The translations under genes were made by a program, and so were the position numbers. A stretch of DNA of 64,000 nucleotides. Source: Curvularia sp. ZM96. Its lineage: Eukaryota; Ascomycota; Dothideomycetes; Pleosporales; Pleosporaceae. Location of the stretch: positions 248,001 through 312,000 of the forward strand of contig JAJGBQ010000007.1 of assembly GCA_022457065.1 (NCBI GenBank), written 5' to 3'. Below, in pieces: positions 23,378 through 33,330 of the stretch. The notes below the pieces were generated by a model. The model saw only the letters and a program-made list of their open reading frames with translations, was not told the DNA's origin and did no database searches. How positions within the stretch are numbered: position 1 is the first letter of the stretch; the number at the start of each line of letters is the position of its first letter.

Positions 23378-25517
23378 CCGTAGTTGGTCATAGCTTGCAA
23401 CAGGTCACTGGTTGCAACACCCCACCAAAATCAATCTATCACCAAAATTGAAGCTGCAGAGCCCCACACAAAAGCTTTCATCGCGTGATATTTTAGTGGA
23501 GTAGTCTAATAGAGTAATAAAATAATTCTATCTACTCAAATTTCTTTGGCAGTCTGACGTTGCGGCCGCGCGTGGTGGTTTTGGTGGGAGGCTTGGCGGT
23601 CGACTTAGTGCCGACACCACCACTTTAACCACCCACAACACGACGACGCTTTGTTGGATTTTGATTTTGAGACCATGAAGCTTTTCTTTTAGCCCTATTC
23701 TGTCTATCCTGAAAATTTTTTGCGGTTGCAGTAGCGCGTTCTTGAGCTTTTTGAGCGCGAGCGGCGGCGGTTTTCGCAGCCCTTGCCTGCCTGTCCTTCT
23801 GACGCTGCAACTTCTTATTTTCTCGCAACTTCTTTGCTGCATCTGCTAGATTTTTACGTAGGATCGAATTAGCTTATTTCATTTCTTTTCTTTTTTGTTT
23901 TTCCAGCTTTTCTGACTGTTCTTCTTGTTGTCTGACGAGATCTCGGTGGCGGGCCTCCCGGATCGATCTGGGACTCCAGATTACTGCCATACTCTGATAC
24001 TCTTCGTGCTGCTACAGATCTAGAACCTTATTATGCTTTTTTGGCCGTTTTTTGGTGGTTATCTCACTGCGTAACTCCTCGTTTTCATGGTAAAGAAGCT
24101 TATTTTAGACCTAGAGTGAATAGAGGGCCTGGTTAAGCTTTCTTGCTGCAAGAGTCGACTTATCTAGCACCGCAGCATTAAATAAATGAGAAAGCTGTCT
24201 CTATGTATCCCTATCACTATTGTATCCAAGTTCTAGATTAATCTCTAGTCGTGGTGTTGAGATTTTGAAGCGTTTAAGTACAACTTTGGGGTCTGGCGGA
24301 TATATCCTAGTACTTCGAAAACTACTTAATATATTGTTAGACGTAAAAGTCTGTTTATAAGCCTGCCAAAATAGGCGTATAAAGTCACTTTTCTAAACGT
24401 TACGTAGCCCCTGACTGCGGTGGAGGAGGTTAGTAATCGCATTTGAGTACGCCGAGGACAGAGGCTTATACAACACCACGTCGAGTGGTTAGAGGCTGTG
24501 AGTAGCGTGAGGGGGAAATATTGCAAGTAGAATTCAGTGGCGATCGCAGTAGTCGATAAAGTCAGGAGTTACGTGGCTGCCGTGTCCGTCAAGAAGAAGG
24601 AGTCGGAAATCTCGCTTTGCCTTAGCTTTTGTGAGACGATTAAAGACTTGTTCGACCCAGGCAAGCGCTAGCTGATTGTTACTCCACCCTGACTCACTTG
24701 TAGCACAAAATATCTAGTATTTTCCTACTTTAAGATCACAAACCTAGCTGTCATGAAGACCGCTCCTTCCTTTAAAGATAACAGCTGGGTCTATTGAGCT
24801 CCTATTAGCACAAACATAAGCCAAAGTCGTTATCCACTCGCGATTACTATCTTGCAAGGCTGCTCTACTCTTCTTTTGATCCCAAAGTTGTTTTGAAAAC
24901 ACTCTTTTTAATCTTTTTACTACCCTAAGTAAGAACCCCTTCTCATCTATATTATAGATATTATGCGGCAACACGCCGTACTAATTGATTTTAGAGTAAA
25001 TAAGATTAAAGTACGATTGATAGCTAGCCTTACTATCAGCTTTTGTACGGACTGAATCGATCCTAGTGGTGTTTTTAGTGGTAAGAGTGTCCCGATTCCT
25101 GCGCAAAAATCTAGTAATCTAGCTGTTAGAAGGCTCCCATTTTACAATACAAGCGGCGAAATTTTTTATTATACTTTTAGTAGACGGGAGGTTGTCCTCT
25201 AACAGTTTTATTATGTATTTTACAAGTTTAGTCTCTTATTATAGGGTGAGTAATTAACGTTTTTACGCGGCAGTTGCATAGGAGTCATGCTGCGCGTGGT
25301 GTCGACGCGTTAACGTCGACACCTCAACACCAAATTTTTTTGCAGCTATATGGTATGACAATTCACCTTCTGGACCTTGCGAATCGATTGCCGCAATCGC
25401 TTTGTCGATAGCTGTTATGGTGGTGGAGTTATCACGTGTTGAAGATGGGGGGTGGTGGGGTTGATGATGCAGGGGTGTTGCAACCAGTGACCTGTTGCAA
25501 GCTATGACCAACTACGG
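23378..25517 (-). mobile_element. TIR-3: pogo/Fot1-like DNA transposon (2,140 bp)
   Basis: Inverted termini start CCGTAGTTGGTCATAGC and continue with TTGCAACAGGTCACTGGTTG. TA duplications are at 23376-23377 and 25518-25519. The element sits inside the TIR-2 transposase gene. It is the same type as TIR-0 and TIR-1 (terminus CCGTR, about 2.1 kb). Confidence 0.9.
23536..25418 (-). pseudogene. TIR-3 transposase (degraded)
   Basis: The start codon appears mutated to ATA at 25418-25416, where TIR-1 has ATG in the same CCACC context. A psq-type HTH follows (LSYHIAAKKFGVEVSTLTRR). The first catalytic block is IYNIDEKGF near 24957-24930, followed by NREWITTLAYVCANRSSIDP. The second Asp block lies near 24600 and is partly readable (LDGHGSHVTP-like). 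The C-terminal part is a Lys/Arg/Ala/Gln coiled coil ending near PTKRRRVVGG, and the gene ends AKEI-TGA at 23538-23536. The span is 1,883 nt, not a multiple of three, so at least one indel is present in addition to RIP-type stops. Confidence 0.75.
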
Positions 25518-26568
25518 TATAACCTTAGCGCCCTTCTTAAGCTAGTCAATCGCCGCGATGATTAAAGCTGGCGACGAGCTCTAATGCCGCTAAACGCGAT
25601 CACGTATTAGTGTTGATTAAGCTTCAAGCTCGCGTACGTTGCTTAGTGTACGAGCTTACTAGAGAGCTTCTGCTAGAATAGCTGGCGGAGTAGGCGTACG
25701 CAGCTGTACATTAAGCTTTGAAAGAACAGCGTCTTGTTGAAGAGGAATAAGGCCTGCGCCTCGAAAAGCTGAGCAGATATTGGCTAACGTAAAGGATTGA
25801 TCAAAGGCTGCCTTAAACGCTGGCAGAAACTCGAGCTTAGTAATATAGTTAATATAGTTGCGTATTAGGCTCTCTACCTCACGGCTATACGCGCGCTTTA
25901 ATGGCGAGAAGCAGCCTACGTCAAGAGGCTAAAGTAGGTGAGACGAGTGAGGCGGCATACAGAGCGTGTAGATATTGTTCTCCTTACAGAGCTCCTAAAA
26001 CGCAAGAGAGTTGTGACTCTCATAGCCATTAAGAATAAGCAGGCGACGTGCTCCAACTACCTTACTATCTATATGCTTAATAAAGTGCTTCAGCCACTCA
26101 ACTCCTAGCTCATTAGTCGTCCAGCTATTATCGCTAACTGCAATCGCCCAGTCGCGTAGGATCTCTGCCTCCTCGTACTAGGCAGATAGGTGATGCTAGC
26201 CAGTAAAGATAAGAAACGGCAAGATAGCCTAACCAGCTGCGTTAATCCCAGCGATAAACGTCACCCACTCTCGGCCACCTGGCTAAATAGTCTTTGGCTA
26301 GCCTCTTCTCTCTAATACTATAACGACAAGCTGAGTAGTAATCTTACCTATTAAGAAGCCAGCTTCGTCAAAGTTATAGACGTCCTCGTCATAGATGCCG
26401 TACTTAGCCTTAGTCTGCTCTACAAGCTTAAACCAACTCTTAATCAAGACTAGATCTTCACACAGAGCTCTTTGCCTATCGTATGTCCGATTAAAACGCG
26501 TCGTAAGACTATCTATACGTTTAACGAAGGTAGACGGCCAGTTAACTCCAACGCGTCCTCCACCACGC

Positions 26569-27049
26569 TGTTACAAGTAACAAGAAGGATTCCCACCCTG
26601 CGTCAGGATGAGTGGTGGAGGTTCAACACCAGCCACGACAGAAGGTATAGATCATCGCGGGGCGCGAGGATCACGTGATTAGCATCTCGCCAAGACAAGG
26701 AATCTAGAGATGCTAGACCCTTAGGAGATGCTAGAATATCTAGAATGCTAACGATACTAGAGATATTAAGAGCTTAGCTAGATATTAGACTAAAGGTAAT
26801 AGATATAAGAATAGGTTAGATTTTATTATTACATTCGTTATAGTTAACTCTTATAAGTTCTTCTCTTATATAGATTAATACTTAGTTATTCTATTCTTAT
26901 AGAATTAATTATTACTTTACTATTAGTTAAACTCCTATAACTTCTCTCTACTACAAATTACTAGAAAACAATCGCATAGAATACTTTATACAAGTCTCGC
27001 CCTAACCTAGACTAAGACTAGGTAAGTATAGCGAACCCCCTATATAACA
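26569..27049 (+). repeat. LTR-3 5' LTR
   Basis: 481 bp, starting with the near-palindrome TGTTACAAGTAACA and ending TATATAACA (RIP-altered CGTGTAACA). Confidence 0.92.
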
Positions 27050-27112
27050 CTTTAACTACCTATAGATTCTATAGAAGGATTTAACTAATAGTACGCCTAA
27101 TTAAGATTTAAG

Positions 27113-29350
27113 ATATCTTACGTATACTCTTAATCTTAGGACAGTGTCTAGAGACCTGCCTAAGGTCTAGCACCTAGGCCTAACCTAGCACTCGACGACA
27201 AGATGCTAACCCTAAGTAACGATAAGAACAACAACATGCGTCACGTGCGAGAACTAAGAAATCTTAGACAACAGGCTATAATCTAAGCGTAGTAGATAGC
27301 TAGCATACAGGAAATAATTAATTAGCTTACGAGCTAGCTAATGGCCACCTCTAACGAGAAAAGAGCTACCGCGAAACCTAAGATAGCGCTACTAGAAAAG
27401 TTCGATAGAAGTTATAACAATTTATAGACGTTCCTAACTAGCACTAACCTCTACAGCGAATACTACAGAGTACCTAACGACTAGAAAAAGATCCTACTAG
27501 CTAGTACGTATATAAAGGGCAAAGCAGCTAGATAGATGTAGCCGTACGTTAAGAACTTCCTAAAGAACACAGACAATTATAGGACTAAGAAAGAAACACA
27601 AGAACTATTTAAGAGCTAGGAAAACTTTAAAACAAAAATAGGACGCATCTTTAGCAAGATAGACGAAAAGAAATAAGTGGAAAGAGCGATTACTCGTTTA
27701 CGCCAAACTAAGTCAGTATCCGCGTACACGGCTAAGTTTAAACAACTTTAGTCTAGAATTAATTAGAACGACGCATCGCTTTAGACAGTATATAAAGTAG
27801 AATTAAAAGAAAATATTAAAGATAGACTTATATACTACGATAAACTAGAAACGCTATATATATTAATTAAGCTAGCTACGCGTATTAATTATAGGCTATA
27901 GGAAAGGAACGAATAGAAAAGAAAGTAGTTCTAACCCGCGGTAGCTAATAATAAGAAATACCGTAGTAATAGAGACAAAGATAGCGACACTATTATAACT
28001 AGCAAAGTATAAGAAAAATTTAAAAACAAGAAGACCTAAGAAAAAGACTAAGACGGTCTTTCTAAGAAAGAACGCTAGAAGCGCTACGACAACAAAGCAT
28101 GTCTCGGATGTAGAGAGTTAGGACACTTCTATAGAGACTACCTAAAAAACGAAGTTAGTAAATAAGTAGTAGTAAAGATTAAGATACTAAAGGCTTAGCT
28201 ATCTATCTTACTATCTATTAAGAATTTAAATAATAACCTTAGCAATATAGACCTATATAAAGAGGCACGCTTGAACGAAGATAACAACTTCAAGATAGTT
28301 CCTAGACCTATTTAGGCGAACAAGATTATACGGTAGACAACCCTAGAACTAACTAATTAGAAAATTAACGCTATAAACATATAGCAACGACTAGAGAAAG
28401 AGGAATATTAGCTATGCGGCGACGCCACGCATGTAGCGGATACCTGTGGGTATCGCGCTCGACGACTTAACGTTACTAGCTACGAGGCCGACACTATAGC
28501 TAGAAGAGCGTTCGAAGAACAACCTCTCTTCACGGACCTCACGCTACTAGAATACTAACTAGTAGAGAATTATAATAAGAAAGAAGAAATCTACTAACGA
28601 TTCTACTAGGTTAACTACAAAAGGGATTTTTGTATATACCACGCAGATAAAAAGGAGCAGAGTAAACTAGACGAGTATAGCTGCTGCCACACATATCTAT
28701 AGATAGAAGAATGCCTAATATTAGATTACTATATCTACTAGGAAGAACACTAAGAGACGCACGAGCGTCTAGAATAGATAAACTATATAGAGAAATACTA
28801 ATTCTATTAAGAATAGCAAATCGCGGTAAGGCAGGAAAGCCACTACCTACATAGAACTATAGCGGCTAAGGAATGCCGAATAGTAGGATGTAAAACTTAT
28901 AATACGACAAAGGATTAGATTCTAGCGCTAGAGATACTAGAGAAAATAATCCTATATATAAACATCTACTAGACCTTTTACACGGAAGATTAGTATATAG
29001 TACACTATAATATAAAGACAAACACTAGTTATTTTCTGCGTAGTACTAATCAAAAGAATAGAGATTGATAACGCGCAAATAGAACCACGAGAGAATAGAC
29101 ACCTAGAAGAGAACTTATACTATATAGGCATAGTAATTAGAGATTATGCTACAGGGACGCCTATCTAGATTACTTAGCAGCTAAACAACAAGCTAGAAGA
29201 TTCCCTAAGGAAAGAAAGAGGTTAGAGAAGGGCTAACGCTCTTAGCTAAAAAACTAGAATACTACTAGAGACAGGGTCACGCTAGTAAAGACAGTCCTAA
29301 AACGACCCTTAGATAAGTACAAGTCACTAATAATCGCGCGTTAGAATTAA
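27113..29350 (+). pseudogene. LTR-3 gag and Cys/His-rich linker (RIP-degraded)
   Basis: The start codon is ATA at 27113 where LTR-4 and LTR-5 have ATG. Gag core sequence is visible (ALLEKFDRSYNN near 27390). A zinc knuckle reads ACLGCRELGHFYRDY near 28098-28140, its last Cys mutated to Tyr. A second knuckle (LCGDATHVADTC) lies near 28414-28452. Three C-X4-C-X2-H motifs follow, the third as ECRIVGCKTY near 28869-28898 with His to Tyr. It is the same protein as in LTR-4, with more stops. Confidence 0.75.
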
Positions 29351-30539
29351 TAGCGATTGTGTATGTACACGGACATAAGATAAAAGCAACTATAGATAGT
29401 AGAGCTGTGCGAACTATAATCTTATTCTAAGTAGTAGAAAAATACGGGATACTCTACTAGAATAAGAAGATTCTATTAGAAGTAGTATTAGCCAAGGACA
29501 TACCTGTGGCATACAGAAGCGGCACGATTAGGCTAGAGACTAAGTTAGTAACACTAAAAGTAGTAGACATAGAAAGCTAAATAAATATTAGTATTATAGA
29601 CCTAGAAGAAATAGACCTACTAATTAGTTATAACTAGCTAGATGCCCATAACCCCGCCATCGATTAGCGAGAGAAGATAATACTTAGCTAAGAACCTACG
29701 CGTAAGGTTGCTAGAGTACGACACGAGACACGCCTAACAGATTAGAGCTTAACCTAGGACAGGAGATTTAGTAAGATCTTACTATATAAGATCGCGAGAA
29801 TCTATGCGAAGAACCCTTAGGAAGTAGGAGTTATTTAGATAAGACGAGTCGCGCCTATGAAGGACAGACTCTTACTACTAGATATACTAGATGTATACTA
29901 AACGAACAAGTTTAGAGAACTATTTAAGAAAAATAAGGTAATAGACCTAGCTAAATACTAGAATTAGAATTATAAGATTACTCTAGAAGAAGGAGCGAAG
30001 TTAACGCTAGGAGGCATGTACCTAATAGCGCCTAAGCACGATACTAAGCTATAGAAATACCTTTAAAAGAATTTAAAGAAGAGATTTATTTAACTAAGAC
30101 ATAGCCTAATAGCCTCTCTAATATTATTCGTAAAGAAGCCTAACAGTAAATAGCAACTATATATCGACTACTAAAGGTTAAACGCTAGCACTTAAAAGAA
30201 TCGATATCCCTTACTACTAATATTAGAGCTTATAGATCGACTCTAGAGAGCTAAGTAGTTTACAAAGTTCGACGTTCAAGAAAGATTTTACAGAATTAGA
30301 ATTAAGAAAGAAGACGAATAGAAGATAGCGTTTAAAACGAAGTATAGACTATACTATTACACGGGGGTTCGCTATACTCACCTAGCCTCGGTCCGGGTTA
30401 GGGCGAGACTTGTATAAAGTATTCCGTGCGATTGTTGTCTAGCGATTCGTAGTGGAGAGAAGTTATCGAAGTTTAACTAATAGTATAAAAGTAATAATTA
30501 ATTCTATAACGATAGAATAACTAAGTATCAATCTATATA

Positions 30540-32385
30540 ACGTGGTTCACAAGCGAGCGCGCCACCCAAGCGAGCGCGCCGCTTTACACCAGCACGTCGA
30601 CTCCGAGGCGTTATCACGTAATGTCTCAACAACGCACTACCCAAACTTTCTATACTGAATCAGACCTACAACTTGCTCTTTTTGATTTTAAATCCCAACG
30701 TGTTAAAAGTCAGAGACGTGCTGCAGCGATCTACAACGTCCCACGAAGAACGCTCCAGCGTAGAGACGCTGGGACACGCTTCCGACGCGACTGCGAAGCG
30801 AATTCAAAGCGCTTGAACAGACTAGAAGAGGGGCTATAGTTAGGCGTATTCTTGAGGAGTCTGCGCGAGGATTTGCGCCTACAAAGCCTGACGTTCGAGT
30901 AATGGCTGATAAACTATTGCATGAGCGTGGGAGTAACCCTGTTGGCAAGAACTGGATTGACAACTTTGTCAAGCGAACCCCTGAGCTCCGCACGCGCTGG
31001 AGCCGTCCCTATGATCACCAGCGAGCCACCTGCGAGGACCCAGCGGCTATCCAGCGCTGGTTCGACTTAGTCCTAGCGACAAAGCAGAAGTGGGGTATTG
31101 TGGACGACGATATCTACAACTTTGACGAAACTGGCTTCATGATGGGCAAGATTGGATCACAGTTAGTTATCACAGGCTCAGAGGGATATGGCAAAAAGAA
31201 GCGGATCCAGCCAGGTAACCGTGAGTGGGTTACTGTGATCCAAGGCGTGGGCGCGTCGGGTCGCCGGCTACCACCCTTCGTTGTCTTTGCGGGCAAGGTG
31301 CTTATCGACGTCTGGTTCAAAGACCTGCCTACTGACTGGGTCCTTGAAGTCAGTCCTAATGGCTGGACGAATAATCAGCTTGCTCTTGCGTGGTTAGAGC
31401 ACTTTGATACCCATACAAAGAGGCAGACTGTAGGTGGGTATCGACTACTTATTATCGACGGCCATGAGAGCCACTGCTCCGTCGATTTTCAAGATCTTTG
31501 TAAGGAGAAGAATATTGTTCTTCTCTGCATGCCTGCGCACTCGTCTCACCTGTTGCAGCCCCTTGATGTCGCCTGCTTCTCGCCGTTGAAGCGCAAGTAT
31601 GGCGACTCGATCTCAGGCTTGGCACGCAACCGCACCAGCTATATTAGTAAGGAGACCTTCCTACCAGCCTTTAAGGCTGCTTTTGAGCAGTCTATTACGA
31701 AGGATAATATCCAAGCTGGCTTTAGAGGCGCTGGTGTAGTCCCACATGACCCACAGGCTGTGCTATCAAAGCTTGATGTGGTGGTACAGACACCACATCA
31801 ATCGCCGCAACGGGCGGCCACCTGGCAGGCGCAGACACCACGCAACGCGCGCGAGGTCGAGGCTCAAATTGGTCTTATTCAACAGAGCGTGAGAAAGCGC
31901 CGTGGGTCTTCTGCTAATTCACTTACTGAGCAGATTGCGCAGTTGAGTAAGGGGGCTCAGCAAATGGCACATAAAATGACGCTTATGATGGAGGAAATGA
32001 GTACTCTTCGAGCAGCTCTAGACGAATCAAATAAGCGTAAGAGCCGCAAGCGGCGATACGTACGGACAGAAGAGACTCTTACTGTAGGCGACGTACAAGA
32101 AGTATTAGCTGAACAGGCGGGTAGTAGTCGTGGCGATGGTGAGAGCGCGTCGAAGAGGGTGCGAGGAGAGAGGCGGTGCGGGCGTTGTAAGCAGACTGGA
32201 CATAACGCTCGTACCTGCGCAGTTGAGATAGATAGTGCAAGTGATAGCGGCGATTCTAATAATTAATTTGGTATACTGCGATAGTTTATTGACTGTGATA
32301 AGAGTGCGTGATAACGCCTCGAAGTCGACGCGCTGGTGTAAAGCGGCGCGCTCGCTTGGGTGGCGCGCTCGCTTGTGAACCACGT
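30540..32385 (+). mobile_element. TIR-4a: pogo/Fot1-like DNA transposon (1,846 bp), not RIP-mutated
   Basis: 79-bp inverted termini start ACGTGGTTCACAAGCGAGCG and carry two AAGCGAGCGCGCC units. TA duplications are at 30538-30539 and 32386-32387. It sits in the 3' LTR of LTR-4. It is indistinguishable by eye from TIR-4b except for one missing G at 30830-30833 (four G; five at 48423-48427), which also accounts for the 1-bp length difference. Confidence 0.95.
30621..32266 (+). pseudogene. TIR-4a transposase, broken by a 1-base deletion
   Basis: It starts at ATG 30621 like TIR-4b, but one G is missing from a run at 30830-30833. The first frame therefore ends after 72 codons at 30839, within the DNA-binding region. 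A second open frame from 30902 to 32266 (454 codons) retains the rest of the CENP-B-like HTH, the full DD35D catalytic domain, the coiled coil and the CCHC knuckle, and reads the same as TIR-4b. No RIP-type stops occur. Whether the downstream frame is translated is unknown; without the first HTH it would probably not bind the termini normally. Confidence 0.92.
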
Positions 32386-32674
32386 TAAGAGAAGAACTTA
32401 TAAGAGTTAACCACAACGAATGTAATAATAAAATCTAACCCATTCTTATATCTATTACCTCTAGTCCTGCCATCTCATCCATCTCCCTTATGCGAGATAG
32501 TTGCGATGGCGCGGCCATCTCTTTCTGCACTGCCATCTCAGATGGCCAGCCTTGGCGAGATGGCACATCACGTAATCGCCGCCCCGCGGTGATTATCACC
32601 TTTTAACGTGGCGCCTAATAGTCTCCAACCTGCGGCCCTCGTCCAGGAGAGATCCTACGCTGTTACTTATAACA

Positions 32675-32813
32675 TTATCCCCCCTCTTAGGGTCATCGTC
32701 CCAATACCCTAGATTATCGTTTCCCCGTATGTCGCTTAGCACTAGCGGCGTAAATAAGTACAGAGGCACGCCCGTCGTATCGTAAGCGTTCCTTCCTCCA
32801 TGCCTCCCTAACC
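32675..32813 (-). promoter_or_regulatory. LTR-4 polypurine tract and spacer
   Basis: Immediately before the 3' LTR the minus strand reads AAGAGGGGGGATAA (about 32688-32675), a standard Gypsy polypurine tract. The rest separates it from the antisense ORF start. Confidence 0.6.
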
Positions 32814-33293
32814 ATACCCAAGGTTCCATCTTCCCATTCTTATCGCGTTCGTGCTTAGAAGTCGAACGAGGAGCGCTACGCTCGTGCTAACCGTGTGAAA
32901 GAGCAAGGGAACGAAATAACTATTTACCATTATAAGCAGTGTGAAGAGAAGAATCTTCGTTACTTTGTTAACATTACGACTAGTCGTTGCGCTAGGTGTA
33001 TTTCCATTGCGGCTAAGTATAGCCTGTTTGTTTCTAAGAAAGAGTGGGAGAAGGTTTAGCGCGAGAAGCGGCAGAAACGTCTAGAGTTGGCGCGCATTGA
33101 GGAGGATGCCGCGCGGGTTCGTCGTGAACTCCTAGAGATTAAGGCGCGAGAGCAAGAATTCGCTAATCGAGATCTTGCTATTCTAAACTTCCAGGATCGC
33201 GCGAAAGAGCAGGCCGAGGGGAGTTCTACCCCTAGTACGGACCTTCCAACAACTAGACTATCGCTACCCAAACAGTCGACTAACTTAGGCTAG
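32814..33293 (+). pseudogene. LTR-4 antisense ORF: Zn2Cys6-type cluster plus coiled coil
   Basis: It lies on the strand opposite gag-pol. It starts at ATA 32814 (ATG in LTR-3) and ends at TAG 33291-33293, a 160-codon frame with two in-frame TAG codons. The Cys positions are TAT 32931, TGT 32940, TAC 32961, TGC 32988, TGT 32997 and TAT 33018. With TAT/TAC read as mutated Cys, the spacing is C-X2-C-X6-C-X8-C-X2-C-X6-C, the Zn(II)2Cys6 pattern of fungal Gal4-type DNA-binding domains. An alternating Glu/Arg coiled coil (RIEEDAARVRRELLEIKARE) follows, then a Ser/Thr/Pro tail. It ends 37 bases from the end of pol, tail-to-tail. This is the best-preserved copy downstream of 33060. Confidence 0.68.
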
Positions 33294-33330
33294 TTATAGG
33301 CTAATTCTTCTTCTTTTAATCCTTTATCCC

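Larger units (their letters stand above)
30355..32674 (-). repeat. LTR-4 3' LTR, split by TIR-4a
   Basis: Removing TIR-4a and one TA leaves 472 bp, equal to the 5' LTR. The uninterrupted junction CTATATAAGAGAAG is preserved in the 5' LTR near 39165-39178 and gives the empty site for TIR-4a. Confidence 0.92.
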
